Of a stretch of DNA of 64,000 nt, positions 25,938-39,073 are shown one piece after another. The DNA comes from Tardiphaga sp. (GTDB lineage: Bacteria > Pseudomonadota > Alphaproteobacteria > Rhizobiales > Xanthobacteraceae). The notes under the pieces were generated by a model. That model had not been told where the DNA came from and ran no database searches. It saw only the letters and a program-made list of their open reading frames with translations. Both the position numbers and the translations under genes were made by a program. The stretch lies in the NCBI GenBank assembly GCA_030147505.1, contig JASBVG010000070.1, forward strand, positions 1-64,000, given 5' to 3'. The first letter of the stretch is position 1, and every line of letters starts with the position of its first letter.

Positions 25938-26372
25938 CTACAACGAACGGCAGTTTGCTATCCCAGCCGACGGACCGAATTGAGGAGTCGCCAGCGCGTC
26001 GATGACGTGACACTCCGAGACTCTCCCGTATCTGCAGGAGGCGACCATCCGCGTAAGTTCCGCGCGAAGCGTTTCGAGAAGTCGGAGCCGGCCCTCGACC
26101 GCTTCGAGATGCGCCGATGCCAACCGCCAAGCACCATTGCAGGATTGATTGGGCTGCTCCTGCAACTGAAGCAGGTCACGCACCGCACCGAGGTCGAAGC
26201 CGAGATCGCGGGCGTGCCGGATGAACAGCAAGCGACGGACGTCACCGTCGTCGTAGACCCTGCGGCCGTTAGTGGCGCGCGCGGGCTTCGGCAATAATCC
26301 GGACCGTTCGTAGTACCGGATCGTTTCGATGTGAACGCCCGAAGCCTTCGAAAGTGCACCGATCGATATCAT
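25938..26372 (-). CDS. MerR-family heavy-metal regulator (CadR/PbrR/ZntR type)
   Basis: 144 residues: N-terminal winged HTH (ISIGALSKASGVHIETIRYYERSGLL), long dimerisation helix, and a C-terminal metal loop. C78 (SCNGAW), C113 and C121 (SCRYGRVSECHVIDAL) correspond to the three Cys that bind Cd, Zn or Pb in CadR-type sensors, the last pair one residue further apart than in CadR. Divergent from the HMA-CDF gene, with a MerR-type stretched promoter in the shared intergenic region. Zn(II), Cd(II) or Pb(II) is the expected inducer; which one cannot be told. Confidence 0.92.
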   Translation of the reverse strand: MISIGALSKASGVHIETIRYYERSGLLPKPARATNGRRVYDDGDVRRLLFIRHARDLGFDLGAVRDLLQLQEQPNQSCNGAWRLASAHLEAVEGRLRLLETLRAELTRMVASCRYGRVSECHVIDALATPQFGPSAGIANCRSL

Positions 26373-26378
26373 CGTCTC

Positions 26379-26409
26379 TTGCTCCTGTAGTCACTACAGG
26401 ATGTACGTT
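26379..26409 (+). promoter_or_regulatory. MerR-type promoter and operator
   Basis: TTGCTC (-35, 26379-26384) and TACGTT (-10, 26404-26409) are 19 nt apart, the overlong spacer of MerR-activated promoters. Inside it lies the perfect palindrome CCTGTAG-TCA-CTACAGG (26384-26400). It reads toward the HMA-CDF, lspA, ccdA operon. Confidence 0.75.
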
Positions 26410-26435
26410 CGAGGGAATCAACACAAGGATTTCCG

Positions 26436-27284
26436 ATGTCCGGAACGGCGGCACGCTTTCGCGTGACAGGAATGGATTGCAGTGCATGCGCTGCAAAAAT
26501 CGAAAAAGTCGCGAAAGCCCAGCCAGGAGTGCTCGAGGTCCGCGTCTCTATCGCTTCGGGAGAGATGTTCCTGAAGCTCGGTGACGGGTCACGGGGGCTT
26601 GCCGACCTGGAAAGCGCGGTCTCGGGACTGGGTTATTCCCTGACGCGCTTGGACCGAAGCGGTGTAGATCAGACCTCGAACGCGTCGCACCTCGCGCCCG
26701 GCTACAAGCGGGCGCTATGGATCGTGGTCCTTCTCAACGCGGGCTACGGGGCGGTCGAGCTCGCTGGCGGTCTCGTCGCGGGTTCCCAAGCCGTGAAGGC
26801 GGACGCCCTGGATTTCATTGGCGACGGACTCATTTCCTGGCTCGGGCTCATCGCTATCGGTTGGGGCATGTCGGCCCGCGCCAAAGCTGCCTACGCTCAA
26901 GGCGTGTTTCTGGCGTTGCTGGGTGTGGGAGTCGTCGCAACCACGATTTTCCGCGTGTTCGTGCTGCACACGCCCGGCGCCGAATTGATGGGACTATTCG
27001 GCGCGATTGCCCTTGTGGTGAACGTGCTCGCCGCGGTCGCGCTTCTTCCTTATCGCCACGGAGATGCGAACGTGCGAGCGGTGTGGTTGTTTTCCAGGAA
27101 TGATGCGCTCGGCAATCTCGCTGTCGTGATCGCCGCCGGTCTGGTCGGATGGACGAATTCACCTTGGCCCGACCTTGTCGTCGCCGCCGTCATCGCAGGC
27201 CTGTTTCTCCAGTCCGCCTTCGTCATCATTCGCGATGCGCGGCGCGATATGGATCTGGTCGCATCTGAAAGCCGCGCAGCGTGA
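26436..27284 (+). CDS. HMA domain fused to a CDF-type cation transporter
   Basis: 282 residues. Residues 1-75 are a heavy-metal-associated domain with GMDCSACAAK (C15, C18). From about 90 on there are six hydrophobic segments with CDF-like acidic sites (ADALDFIGDGLISW in helix 2 and SRNDALGNLAVVIAAG in helix 5). It probably exports Zn(II), Cd(II) or Pb(II) by proton antiport, fed by its own HMA domain. The usual C-terminal cytoplasmic CDF domain is missing. First gene behind the MerR-type promoter; overlaps lspA by 4 nt. Confidence 0.88.
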   Translation: MSGTAARFRVTGMDCSACAAKIEKVAKAQPGVLEVRVSIASGEMFLKLGDGSRGLADLESAVSGLGYSLTRLDRSGVDQTSNASHLAPGYKRALWIVVLLNAGYGAVELAGGLVAGSQAVKADALDFIGDGLISWLGLIAIGWGMSARAKAAYAQGVFLALLGVGVVATTIFRVFVLHTPGAELMGLFGAIALVVNVLAAVALLPYRHGDANVRAVWLFSRNDALGNLAVVIAAGLVGWTNSPWPDLVVAAVIAGLFLQSAFVIIRDARRDMDLVASESRAA

Positions 27285-27751
27285 AGTGGATATTTCCTTT
27301 CATCGTCGCGGCGACCTCGTTCTGGCTCGACGCCTCCTCGAAAGCTTGGGCGCAGCGCAGTCTGGCCGAGACTACCCGCGAACTTCTGTCCTTTCTCAGC
27401 CTACGTCTCGGATTCAACTCCGGCATCGCCTTCTCCTGGTTCGCCTCCGACGAAGGGGCGAATAGATACGTCATTTTGGTCGCGACCTCGTTGCTGTCGC
27501 TGGCAATCGTCTGCGTGATGGCGACCGCGCGGATCCCGACGGAGCGGGTCGCGTTGGCGCTGATACTTGGAGGGGCATTGGGCAACATCGCTGATAGAAT
27601 ACCTGACGGATATGTCACCGACTTCATATCGGTGCGCTTGGGCGAGTACCATTTCCCGATATTCAACCTCGCGGACGTATGCATAACGATCGGGGCAATG
27701 CTCCTGTTTCTGGCTTTGGCGCCTCTGCGCTGCGTACGTCATGACGGTTGA
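27281..27751 (+). CDS. lspA: Accessory signal peptidase II (LspA/PbrC type)
   Basis: 156 residues with four membrane segments and the LspA signatures: LGFNSGIAFS, GALGNIADRI (catalytic D105) and FNLADVCITIG (catalytic D132). GTG start at 27281 overlapping the transporter stop (GTGA). Extra lspA copies are typical of lead/cadmium resistance operons (pbrC), where they mature lipoproteins needed for resistance or trapping; no lipoprotein substrate is encoded right beside it here. Confidence 0.92.
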   Translation: MKWIFPFIVAATSFWLDASSKAWAQRSLAETTRELLSFLSLRLGFNSGIAFSWFASDEGANRYVILVATSLLSLAIVCVMATARIPTERVALALILGGALGNIADRIPDGYVTDFISVRLGEYHFPIFNLADVCITIGAMLLFLALAPLRCVRHDG

Positions 27752-28460
27752 CCTCTCCACCGTAGGAATCGCGACGGCGTTCGCGGCCGGCGCGATGTCG
27801 TTCCTTTCGCCCTGCGTATTGCCGCTGGTACCGGCCTACGTCTCATACATCGCCGGCGAATCCGTGGAGGGGCGGGCGGAGAAGCGCGCCCGCTCGCTCT
27901 GGCTCAGCCTGTTCTTCGTGTTCGGCTTCACGACCGTCTTTGTCATTCTCGGCGCCGGCGCGAATGTTCTCAACGCCGCTCTGGCCCCTTACCGTCACCA
28001 GCTCACACTCGTCAGCGGCGCTCTTGTGATCCTGTTCGGGATTTTCACGCTGGGGCTGTGGAGGCCGGCGTGGTCCGAACGCGAGCTCCGGGTACATGCG
28101 CGTCTGCCGCGCTCCGGGCCGCTGCCGGCATACCTTCTGGGAATGGCGTTCGCCTTCGGATGGACCCCCTGCATCGGCCCCGTTCTGGGCGCGATCCTCG
28201 CCCTTGCCGCGTCGTCTTCGGGGGGCGTTACGCTGCTTGCCATCTACTCGCTCGGTCTGGGCTTACCCTTCGTTCTCGCAGCGGTGTTTCTCACCGGTTT
28301 CATGAAGCGCGCGGCTGCCTTGCGGAAAGCTGGACGCGTTCTCCGCCTGCTGGCCGGAGGCATCATGATTGCCATGGGCGTTGCGATGATGACCGGGGAC
28401 CTCGCGACCCTAGCGATTTGGTTTCTGGAGACATTTCCGGCATTGGGTTCGCTGGGCTGA
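27741..28460 (+). CDS. ccdA: CcdA-like thiol-disulfide membrane transporter
   Basis: 239 residues, six helices, with the two reactive cysteines in their family motifs: LSPCVLPLVPAYV in helix 1 and GWTPCIGPVLGAIL in helix 4. CcdA/DsbD-core proteins carry reducing equivalents from thioredoxin to the periplasm. It overlaps lspA by 11 nt, so it is coexpressed with the metal transporter; keeping periplasmic Cys ligands reduced, or supporting the nearby c-type cytochromes, is an inference. Confidence 0.92.
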   Translation: MTVDLSTVGIATAFAAGAMSFLSPCVLPLVPAYVSYIAGESVEGRAEKRARSLWLSLFFVFGFTTVFVILGAGANVLNAALAPYRHQLTLVSGALVILFGIFTLGLWRPAWSERELRVHARLPRSGPLPAYLLGMAFAFGWTPCIGPVLGAILALAASSSGGVTLLAIYSLGLGLPFVLAAVFLTGFMKRAAALRKAGRVLRLLAGGIMIAMGVAMMTGDLATLAIWFLETFPALGSLG

Positions 28461-28529
28461 GTTGGGACGTGCTGCGAGATCGTTGGACCGGCCGGAACCA
28501 AATGACCATTTTGCGTCTTCGCGCGCGCT

Positions 28530-30581
28530 TCATTCGTCCTGCCGACCATGTTCGATTCCTGAACCTCCACCTGTGTGACCATGCGGGGAGCCGACCGAAG
28601 CAAGCCGGTTTCGTCCGAAGCCGATCGCGAGCAAGGCGATGACAGCGAGCTGCGCAAGCAACGTTTCTCGCGTGGGATAGATGCCGAGCATCTCGTTCCG
28701 GAACAACCCGCGCCAGAGGGTAACCGGCAGATAGCCAGCCTCCTGGAGCGCTGCAGCGCCTTTACCGACAAGAACGACGGCGAGGATCGCCATCAGGAAG
28801 GAGCTGTAAGCGAAGAATTTGCCGACCGGCAGATAGCTGCTGAACCGAAGCATGGCGATCGCGACGATCGCCAATACGACCGTCGCCGTGAGCGCGCCGG
28901 CAACGACCGCACCGGCGTCGCCACGACTCCAGATCGCTGCATAGAACAGTATCGTTTCGAACACTTCGCGATAGACGACCACGAAAGTGAGGAGGAAGAG
29001 AAACCATGCGGAGCGGCGATCGAGGGCTCTCCCGAGTTTTTCACGGATGTATAGCTGCCACGCATCGGCACTACTCTTGCCATGCATCCAGATGCCTACC
29101 CAAATCAAAACGGCTGCGGCGAAGATTCCCCCGAATCCTTCCGTCAATTCGCGGCTGGCTCCGCTGATTGTGATCAGCCATGTAGCGGCCGCCCAGGTTC
29201 CCGCTCCGACGCCGAGAGCCGCTATCCAGCCGCCGTGCACGTAGCCGAGCACGTCTCGGCGGCCGGCCTTGTTGAGGAAGGCGATCATGGCGACGACGAT
29301 CAACAACGCCTCCAGACCCTCCCGAGCCAGGATGGTAAAGGCCGCTATGAAGCTCGACGTGGCCGATGCCTGGTCCGCCAGCACCTTCTCAGCCTGTTCG
29401 AAGAGCCCGTCTACCGTGTTCACGCGTTCCCGGATGGCATCGACCTGTTCACCCGCAGCGATGGAGCCGCGCAGTTCAGCCATAGCGCCTTCGATACGGA
29501 CCATCAGCGCATGGTCGCGTGCCGACAGTAGCGCTTCCACAGGCTCGAAGCCGTCGAGATAGGCGGATAACGCTATTTGCGTCGCCGCCTTCTTGTCTCC
29601 GCGTCCGTATGCAGCCAATGCTTCGTCGAGCTTCGTACGCGCGAGTGTGAGGCTTCCCGACGCCCGGCCGGCATCAAGGACCTCGGGATGCCGACGAAGG
29701 AAAGCGACGAGGTCCGGGGAGTTGACCGAGGCGAACTCCTCGGCGAAGGCTGCTGGCGTGATACCGACCAGTTTTTCGAGACCGAGACGTTTCCGAAGGC
29801 CTGCGTCGGCCTCCCACAAGGCTTTTCCACGCGCGGTTGCCTCATCCGGATATGCAAGTGTGCCAACATAGAATGCGAGCGCCCATCGCTCCTGCGCGGG
29901 CAGGTCTGAGAAGCTGGCCATGCTGGTCCCATCGAGGCCCTGTTCGATCACCTGATAAAGCGCGAAGACGCTGCGTTCGCGTGCCCTGGCTTGTTCGGTG
30001 AACGCGATCGGGGGCGGATCCAGCCCTTCCGATTGCGGACCCTTGCCATCGCCGGCAGATCCGTGGCAACCGGCGCAAAGCTGCGCGTACAATGCCTTGC
30101 CGCGTTTCAGGTCGGGCGCGACCGTAGGCGCCAACGGAACGGGATAGGCCGTCAGCAGATCGGCAGCCAGCGACCTTGCGGCTTTCGCGATTGCGGGCGG
30201 AGGTGATTTCGAGGCGATCAGGTCTTCCAGTTCGGCCGATCGTCTTTCGAGCATTCCCTTCGAAGACGTTTCCGGAAGCTCTTTGACAAGTCTGTGAGCG
30301 GTCGACGAAAATTCGCGCATTTCGTCGAATTCGGCTTGGTTCACGATTTCGCCGTTGGCTACCGCCTCCGGATAATCGACCGCGATGTAGTCGAGGAGAC
30401 GCCAGATCGTCTGCGCGGGAGCGGTCTCCGCGCATGCCGGCGAGGCGACGGCCAGAAAGAACACCAGGAAACACGAAGCGAGACACCGTGACATTCCGGA
30501 GCCGGCAGCGCGCATCCAATCGCGTGTCGCAAGAGCAATGCGTGTTGTTCTCTGAAACATGAAGATTGATCCGCGTGTCAT
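28530..30581 (-). CDS. Cytochrome c-FTR1 fusion permease (PbrT-like)
   Basis: 683 residues. Signal peptide (cleavage near ACA-E), a helical periplasmic region with haem motif CAGCH (169-173) and DGKGP, then an FTR1 permease with its two acidic motifs REGLE (420-424) and REVFE (538-542) and seven helices. FTR1 proteins import Fe; the version with an N-terminal cytochrome domain is best known as PbrT, which takes up Pb(II) in Cupriavidus. Next to a MerR, an LspA and a Zn/Cd/Pb ATPase, a PbrT-like role is favoured, with ferrous-iron uptake as the alternative. It is convergent with ccdA. Confidence 0.88.
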   Translation of the reverse strand: MTRGSIFMFQRTTRIALATRDWMRAAGSGMSRCLASCFLVFFLAVASPACAETAPAQTIWRLLDYIAVDYPEAVANGEIVNQAEFDEMREFSSTAHRLVKELPETSSKGMLERRSAELEDLIASKSPPPAIAKAARSLAADLLTAYPVPLAPTVAPDLKRGKALYAQLCAGCHGSAGDGKGPQSEGLDPPPIAFTEQARARERSVFALYQVIEQGLDGTSMASFSDLPAQERWALAFYVGTLAYPDEATARGKALWEADAGLRKRLGLEKLVGITPAAFAEEFASVNSPDLVAFLRRHPEVLDAGRASGSLTLARTKLDEALAAYGRGDKKAATQIALSAYLDGFEPVEALLSARDHALMVRIEGAMAELRGSIAAGEQVDAIRERVNTVDGLFEQAEKVLADQASATSSFIAAFTILAREGLEALLIVVAMIAFLNKAGRRDVLGYVHGGWIAALGVGAGTWAAATWLITISGASRELTEGFGGIFAAAVLIWVGIWMHGKSSADAWQLYIREKLGRALDRRSAWFLFLLTFVVVYREVFETILFYAAIWSRGDAGAVVAGALTATVVLAIVAIAMLRFSSYLPVGKFFAYSSFLMAILAVVLVGKGAAALQEAGYLPVTLWRGLFRNEMLGIYPTRETLLAQLAVIALLAIGFGRNRLASVGSPHGHTGGGSGIEHGRQDE

Positions 30582-30758
30582 CTCATATCCATTCTAATCG
30601 ACGCGCCAAGACGGTCTCTTCGGCATTGCCGGTGCCGATTGTGACGAAGCGGTGCTGTTGTGGCCGAACCGGCTATAGAGGAACAGCGCGGCGGTCGGAC
30701 GAGACCGCTACACGCTTCGGTGGTGAGCTAAGCCGTTGCGGGTCAGTTCTCCCGTCCA

Positions 30759-32927
30759 TCAGCCCGCAGCCCGATCTTCGCCGGATGGAGGCGAACCGAG
30801 AAGGCGCAGCGCGTTCAGGGTGACGAGCACCGTGGCCCCGGTGTCCGCGAGGATCGCTGGCCATAGGCCCGTCACACCGGCGACCGTCGTGACCAGAAAC
30901 ACCGCCTTGAGGCCCAGCGCTACCGCGATGTTCTGCTTGATGTTCGCCATCGTACGCTTCGACAGTTCTACCATCGCAGCGACATCGGAAACGCGCCCGT
31001 ACAGTACGGCCGCGTCCGCGGTCTCCAAGGCGACGTCGGTCCCGCCGCCCATGGCGATGCCGACATCCGCTTCTGCAAGCGCCGGTGCATCGTTGATTCC
31101 GTCCCCGATTTTTGCCACGGTGAAGCCGTCGCGCCGAAATCTCGCGACGATCCGTTGCTTGTCTTGCGGCAGCAGTTCGGCCTCGACATCCATCCCAAGC
31201 TGCCGCCCGATTGCCGTGGCGGTCCGGCGATTATCCCCTGTCAGCATGACCGTCCGGATCCCTGCGTCCGCCAAGCGTGCCAACCCGCTGGCTGCATCCG
31301 GACGGGGTTCGTCTCGCATCGCGATCGCGCCCGCCGGTTTTCCGTCGATCAGAAGAACGGAGACGGTCTTGCCTTGGTCGTTCAGCTCTGCGATGCGCTC
31401 AAGGTGCACTTGAAGCGGGGCGATCTCGCTCGCAGCTTGCGCCGAGCCGAGGAAAACCTTTCTGCCCTCCACCAAGCCTGTGACGCCCTTGCCTCCGATG
31501 GCGGCGGCATCCGTCGCCGCGGGCGGTGTCACCTTATCGGCCGAGGCTCGCGCCAAGATGGCGTTGGCCAACGGGTGGCTAGACCCGGTCTCAAGCGCCG
31601 CCGCAAAGCGGATGATGTCCGTTTCGGCAGTGCCGAAAGTAAGGATGTCGGTCACCTGCGGCTTTCCAACCGTCAGCGTGCCGGTCTTGTCGAAGCAGGC
31701 GAGCGTCACCTTTCCGAACCGTTCGAGGACGGCGCCGCCTTTCAGCAGAAGGCCGCGGCGTGCACCCGCCGAGAGGCTGGCCGCGATGGCGGCCGGCGTC
31801 GAGATCACCAGCGCGCACGGGCAGCCGATCAGAAGAACGGCCAGGCCCTTGTAGATCCAGTCACTCCAGCCGCCGGTGAAAAGCGCAGGCGGAACGACCG
31901 CCACCAACACCGCGACCGCGACGACTGCGGGCGTGTAGTACCTCGAAAAGCGGTCGATGAAGCGTTCGGTCGGCGCCTTCGACTCCTGCGCCTCCTCGAC
32001 CAAGCGGACGATGCGCGCGATTGTATTGTCGGCGGCAGCAGCGGTCACCCGCATGCGCAACAAGCTGTCACCATTGATCGTTCCCGCGAACAGCCTCGCG
32101 TCCGGTCCCTTGCGCACCGGAGTGCTCTCTCCCGTTACGGGAGCCTCGTCGATCGCGCTCTCTCCGGAGACGATGACGCCGTCGGCGGAGATCCGGTCTC
32201 CCGGTCGGATCAGGATGACAGAACCCACCGCCAGGGCTTCGGCTTGGACCTCGCGGACCTGACCGTCTTCTTCCAACCTGGCCGTCTTCGGAACGAGGCG
32301 GGTCAGGTCCTGGATGCTGGCCCGCGCTTTCCCCGCGGCGACCCCCTCCAGCAGTTCGCCAATCATGAAGAGAAAGACCACCGCCGCCGCCTCTTCGGCC
32401 GCGCCGATGAACACCGCGCCGATTGCGGCGATCGACATCAACATCTCGATGGAAAAGGGCGTGCCCGTCAGAGCGGCCCCGACCGCGCGCCGCGCGATGG
32501 GAACGAGCCCCACAAGCAGAGCAACTAAAAACGCCCATCTCTCGGTCTGAGGAAAAAGCTGCCCCGACACGTAGGCGCTGGCGAAGGCCATTCCGGACGC
32601 GGCGGTCAAGAGCGCCTTTCCCGTCCGCCACCAAGCCATCTCTCCACCGCCGGCTGCCGCTTGGTTGTCTGCGGCGGGGATCGAGCCGCTCGGCTCCGCT
32701 CCCCGTCCGAGATCGATCACCTTGTAACCAAGTCCTTCGACGCGTTGCCGCAGCAAATCGCGATCAGGCCCGGCGTAATCGACGGTGACTGTCCCGGTCG
32801 GAACCGAAACGTTGACGCTGGAAACGCCATCCAGCCTTTGTAGCGCATTCTCGATCTTCATTGCGCAGGAGGCACAATCCATTCCGGCCACGCGCAAGCG
32901 GGTCTTGACTGCCGTAGCTTTCTTCAT
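30759..32927 (-). CDS. Zn/Cd/Pb-exporting P1B-type ATPase (ZntA/CadA/PbrA type)
   Basis: 722 residues: one HMA domain (GMDCASCAMKIE), then the P1B core with CPCALVISTPAAIAA, where the residue after the CPC motif and the SAGARRGLLLKGG segment are of the Zn/Cd/Pb subgroup, DKTGTLTVGKP, and GDGINDAPAL. The ATG at 32927 follows GAGGAAAG; an upstream ATG at 32945 lies before this site. Transcribed toward the FTR1 gene, 177 nt away, with no other gene between. It pumps divalent soft metals out of the cytoplasm. Confidence 0.94.
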   Translation of the reverse strand: MKKATAVKTRLRVAGMDCASCAMKIENALQRLDGVSSVNVSVPTGTVTVDYAGPDRDLLRQRVEGLGYKVIDLGRGAEPSGSIPAADNQAAAGGGEMAWWRTGKALLTAASGMAFASAYVSGQLFPQTERWAFLVALLVGLVPIARRAVGAALTGTPFSIEMLMSIAAIGAVFIGAAEEAAAVVFLFMIGELLEGVAAGKARASIQDLTRLVPKTARLEEDGQVREVQAEALAVGSVILIRPGDRISADGVIVSGESAIDEAPVTGESTPVRKGPDARLFAGTINGDSLLRMRVTAAAADNTIARIVRLVEEAQESKAPTERFIDRFSRYYTPAVVAVAVLVAVVPPALFTGGWSDWIYKGLAVLLIGCPCALVISTPAAIAASLSAGARRGLLLKGGAVLERFGKVTLACFDKTGTLTVGKPQVTDILTFGTAETDIIRFAAALETGSSHPLANAILARASADKVTPPAATDAAAIGGKGVTGLVEGRKVFLGSAQAASEIAPLQVHLERIAELNDQGKTVSVLLIDGKPAGAIAMRDEPRPDAASGLARLADAGIRTVMLTGDNRRTATAIGRQLGMDVEAELLPQDKQRIVARFRRDGFTVAKIGDGINDAPALAEADVGIAMGGGTDVALETADAAVLYGRVSDVAAMVELSKRTMANIKQNIAVALGLKAVFLVTTVAGVTGLWPAILADTGATVLVTLNALRLLGSPPSGEDRAAG

Positions 32928-33109
32928 CGCACTTTCCTCAATCATCGCCTTGCCACCAGTTTCAACATCGACCCCGGCGATCCGCCTTGATGATCAACCT
33001 TGTCGCAACGCGGGCATCGGGTCTGGATGCCCGCACCCCGCTTCCGTTGGCGCTATTCCATGCCTTGACCCGTTGCATTCGCAATCGACGACGGCCTGGG
33101 CAGAGGTCC

Positions 33110-36795
<3,686 letters not shown>

Positions 36796-37752
36796 TCAGT
36801 CATGATCGGCACCGCCCTTGCCCATCTCCGACTTGACGATGAAGCTGTTTCTGGCCGCATACCGGTCGCCCTCGAGCAGCCCGAACAGTATCTCTACATT
36901 TTCGGCGTCTCGCGCCCCGATCTCGACATCGCGCGCCTCGAACTTGGCACCCTCTCGGACGAAGACGACGTTGCGGTTTTCAAGGGTTTGGAGAGCCGAC
37001 GTTTTTACTGCGACCGCCACCGTCTTGGCGGAGAGGATGAGGCGCGCGGATACGAACAATCCTGTCCGGAGGCGCAGGCCCTCGTTCGGGACGACAGCAC
37101 GTACCAGCGCGCTCTGAGTGTCGCTGCTTCCGACCGGCGAGACGTACGATATTTTCGCCTCTATCGGGTCCGATCCGTCGTCGACGTCGATGATCAACGC
37201 GTCGCCAAGCTTCACCCGCGGCAGATCGCGCCGGTACACGGACAGATCTACCCACACATTCGAGATGTCGGCGACGGTAAACGCGGGCTTTTGCTCGGAT
37301 GCGTACTCGCCGAGCGAAATCTGACGGTCGATTACGGTTCCCGAGATCGGCGCACGCATTTCGTAAGTGGTCAGACTCTGATTGCTCTCGACCTTCGCCA
37401 ACAAATCGTTCTGCGCAACGGTATCACCGATGCGCCTCTTGATTTCACGCACGATGCCCGGGAAGCGTGGCGTGACATGCACCAGTGTTTCCTGGTTCGG
37501 CTGGATGATCCCATTCAGAACCAAAGCGTTTCGCAACGTCGCCTCGCCGGCGCGGGCTACTTCGATCCCTGAGGCAGCGACCTTCGCATCGCTCATCGCG
37601 ACACCGCCCTCTTCGTCTTCGCCTTTCTCGGCCTTCTTCTGTTGCTTTCCGGTAGGCTCGGACGGCTTACCCGCTGCGGATGCGTAGACGCCGTATCCCG
37701 CAACAGCGACCGCGAACGCCGCTACGGCAATGACGAAAGTTTTCTTGTTCAT
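36796..37752 (-). CDS. czcB: CzcB-like RND periplasmic adaptor
   Basis: 318 residues: an N-terminal membrane segment, a charged Lys/Glu linker, then lipoyl and barrel domains (NGIIQPNQETLVHVTPRFPGIVREIKRRIGDTV, MRAPISGTVIDRQISLGEY). It lacks the long His-rich extension of Cupriavidus CzcB. Its start overlaps the TolC-like gene stop (ATGA). Confidence 0.92.
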   Translation of the reverse strand: MNKKTFVIAVAAFAVAVAGYGVYASAAGKPSEPTGKQQKKAEKGEDEEGGVAMSDAKVAASGIEVARAGEATLRNALVLNGIIQPNQETLVHVTPRFPGIVREIKRRIGDTVAQNDLLAKVESNQSLTTYEMRAPISGTVIDRQISLGEYASEQKPAFTVADISNVWVDLSVYRRDLPRVKLGDALIIDVDDGSDPIEAKISYVSPVGSSDTQSALVRAVVPNEGLRLRTGLFVSARLILSAKTVAVAVKTSALQTLENRNVVFVREGAKFEARDVEIGARDAENVEILFGLLEGDRYAARNSFIVKSEMGKGGADHD

Positions 37753-39020
37753 CGTGCGCTCCCCCGCGCCAGCGCGAATGGATTGCCGACCAGACCCTCG
37801 ATGGTGGCGACGGCGACGTGGAAATTCTGCTGGGCCTCCTGTTCGCGAAGCCGCGCCTGTGCGACGCTTGCTTGTGAGTCCAGCACTTCGAGCAGCGAAT
37901 AGCGGCCCTGACCGTATCCTTCGAAAATAGCGTTAGCCGCATCGTTCGACCTTGGTAGAGCGGCCTCGCGGAGAATTGCGAGTTCGCGGAGCGAGCCCTG
38001 CAGCGTGTCGTATGCGCGGCCGGCCACCACGATCAGCGTGTTGCGGTTGGCTTTCCGCTCGGCCGCTGTCTTGGCCAGGCTTTCCTGCGCGGAGATGATG
38101 TTGCCTTGATTCTGATCGAACACGGGAATTGGAATCGAGACCGACAGCCGTACCGCGTCATCGCCCGTCGAGTTGTAGTGCCGCCATCCGGCCGAGACCG
38201 TGACATCGGGATAGGGTTTCAGACGCGCGAGGATCAATTGGGCGTTGCGCTGCGCGTATACCGCCGTCCAGCGCACCAGTTGAGGGTTGGCATCTATCGC
38301 CGCGACCACGGCCTGAAAGGCCGGGGGCCGACCTGTCGTGTCGAGGCGTCCCGATACCGCGCCGAACTTGGGTTCGATATCGCCCATCAGGACGGCCAGT
38401 TCGCGGCGCGCCGTGGCCAGCGACGATTTCGTGCGCTCGCGATCGGCCTTGACGAGCGCTGATGCGACTTCCGCTCGTCCCGTTTCCGCGATGGAAGATG
38501 CCCCCGCCTCTACGCGCCGCTGCAGCAGTGGCGTGATCCGGTCGATGGCTCCGATCTGCTCGTTGAGGATCTCGATCCTCCGCTGCAGGCCGAGAACGTT
38601 GAGGAAGGCAATCGCGGTCTCGCCCAGCACCTCCAGTCTGACCGCCTGCCGCTCGATCGAGGCCTGATCCAGGCCGGCCTGGCCCGCGGCGATGCGAGCA
38701 TCCCTCTTTCCCGAAAGCTCGAACATCTGGCTGATTTGCAGCGTCGTTTCGGCAGACCGAGTTCCCCGGTAGGCACCGGTACCGAACGAATCGTCCTGTT
38801 CGTATGAGATTTCCGGATTGATCAGGGCGCCGGATTGGATGCGCTGACCGCGGGCGACGCCTACATCGCGCTCGGCAGCCGTCAGCCGGGGACTGGCGTT
38901 GAGCGCGCGCCTTAGGGCAGCTCCCATGGTGAGGGTTTGCGAGTGCGCGGCGCCTGCCGGCGACAAACAGGCGAGCAACGTGATGGCGCACGCGATACGC
39001 GTGGCATTTTTCGATAACAT
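37749..39020 (-). CDS. czcC: TolC-family outer-membrane channel (CzcC-like)
   Basis: 423 residues: signal peptide (cleavage near AHS-Q) and two outer-membrane efflux repeats (MGAALRRALNASPRLTAAERDVGVARGQRIQSGALINPEIS and NAQLILARLKPYPDVTVSAGW). ELSGKRDARIAAGQAGL is the CzcC-type segment. Transcribed first of the czcCBA set and coupled to czcB by ATGA. Confidence 0.92.
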   Translation of the reverse strand: MLSKNATRIACAITLLACLSPAGAAHSQTLTMGAALRRALNASPRLTAAERDVGVARGQRIQSGALINPEISYEQDDSFGTGAYRGTRSAETTLQISQMFELSGKRDARIAAGQAGLDQASIERQAVRLEVLGETAIAFLNVLGLQRRIEILNEQIGAIDRITPLLQRRVEAGASSIAETGRAEVASALVKADRERTKSSLATARRELAVLMGDIEPKFGAVSGRLDTTGRPPAFQAVVAAIDANPQLVRWTAVYAQRNAQLILARLKPYPDVTVSAGWRHYNSTGDDAVRLSVSIPIPVFDQNQGNIISAQESLAKTAAERKANRNTLIVVAGRAYDTLQGSLRELAILREAALPRSNDAANAIFEGYGQGRYSLLEVLDSQASVAQARLREQEAQQNFHVAVATIEGLVGNPFALARGSAR

Positions 39021-39073
39021 ATTGGAGACCTGACAGGGACGGACTCAGGGCGCGACGCGCCCGGTGATTGAGC

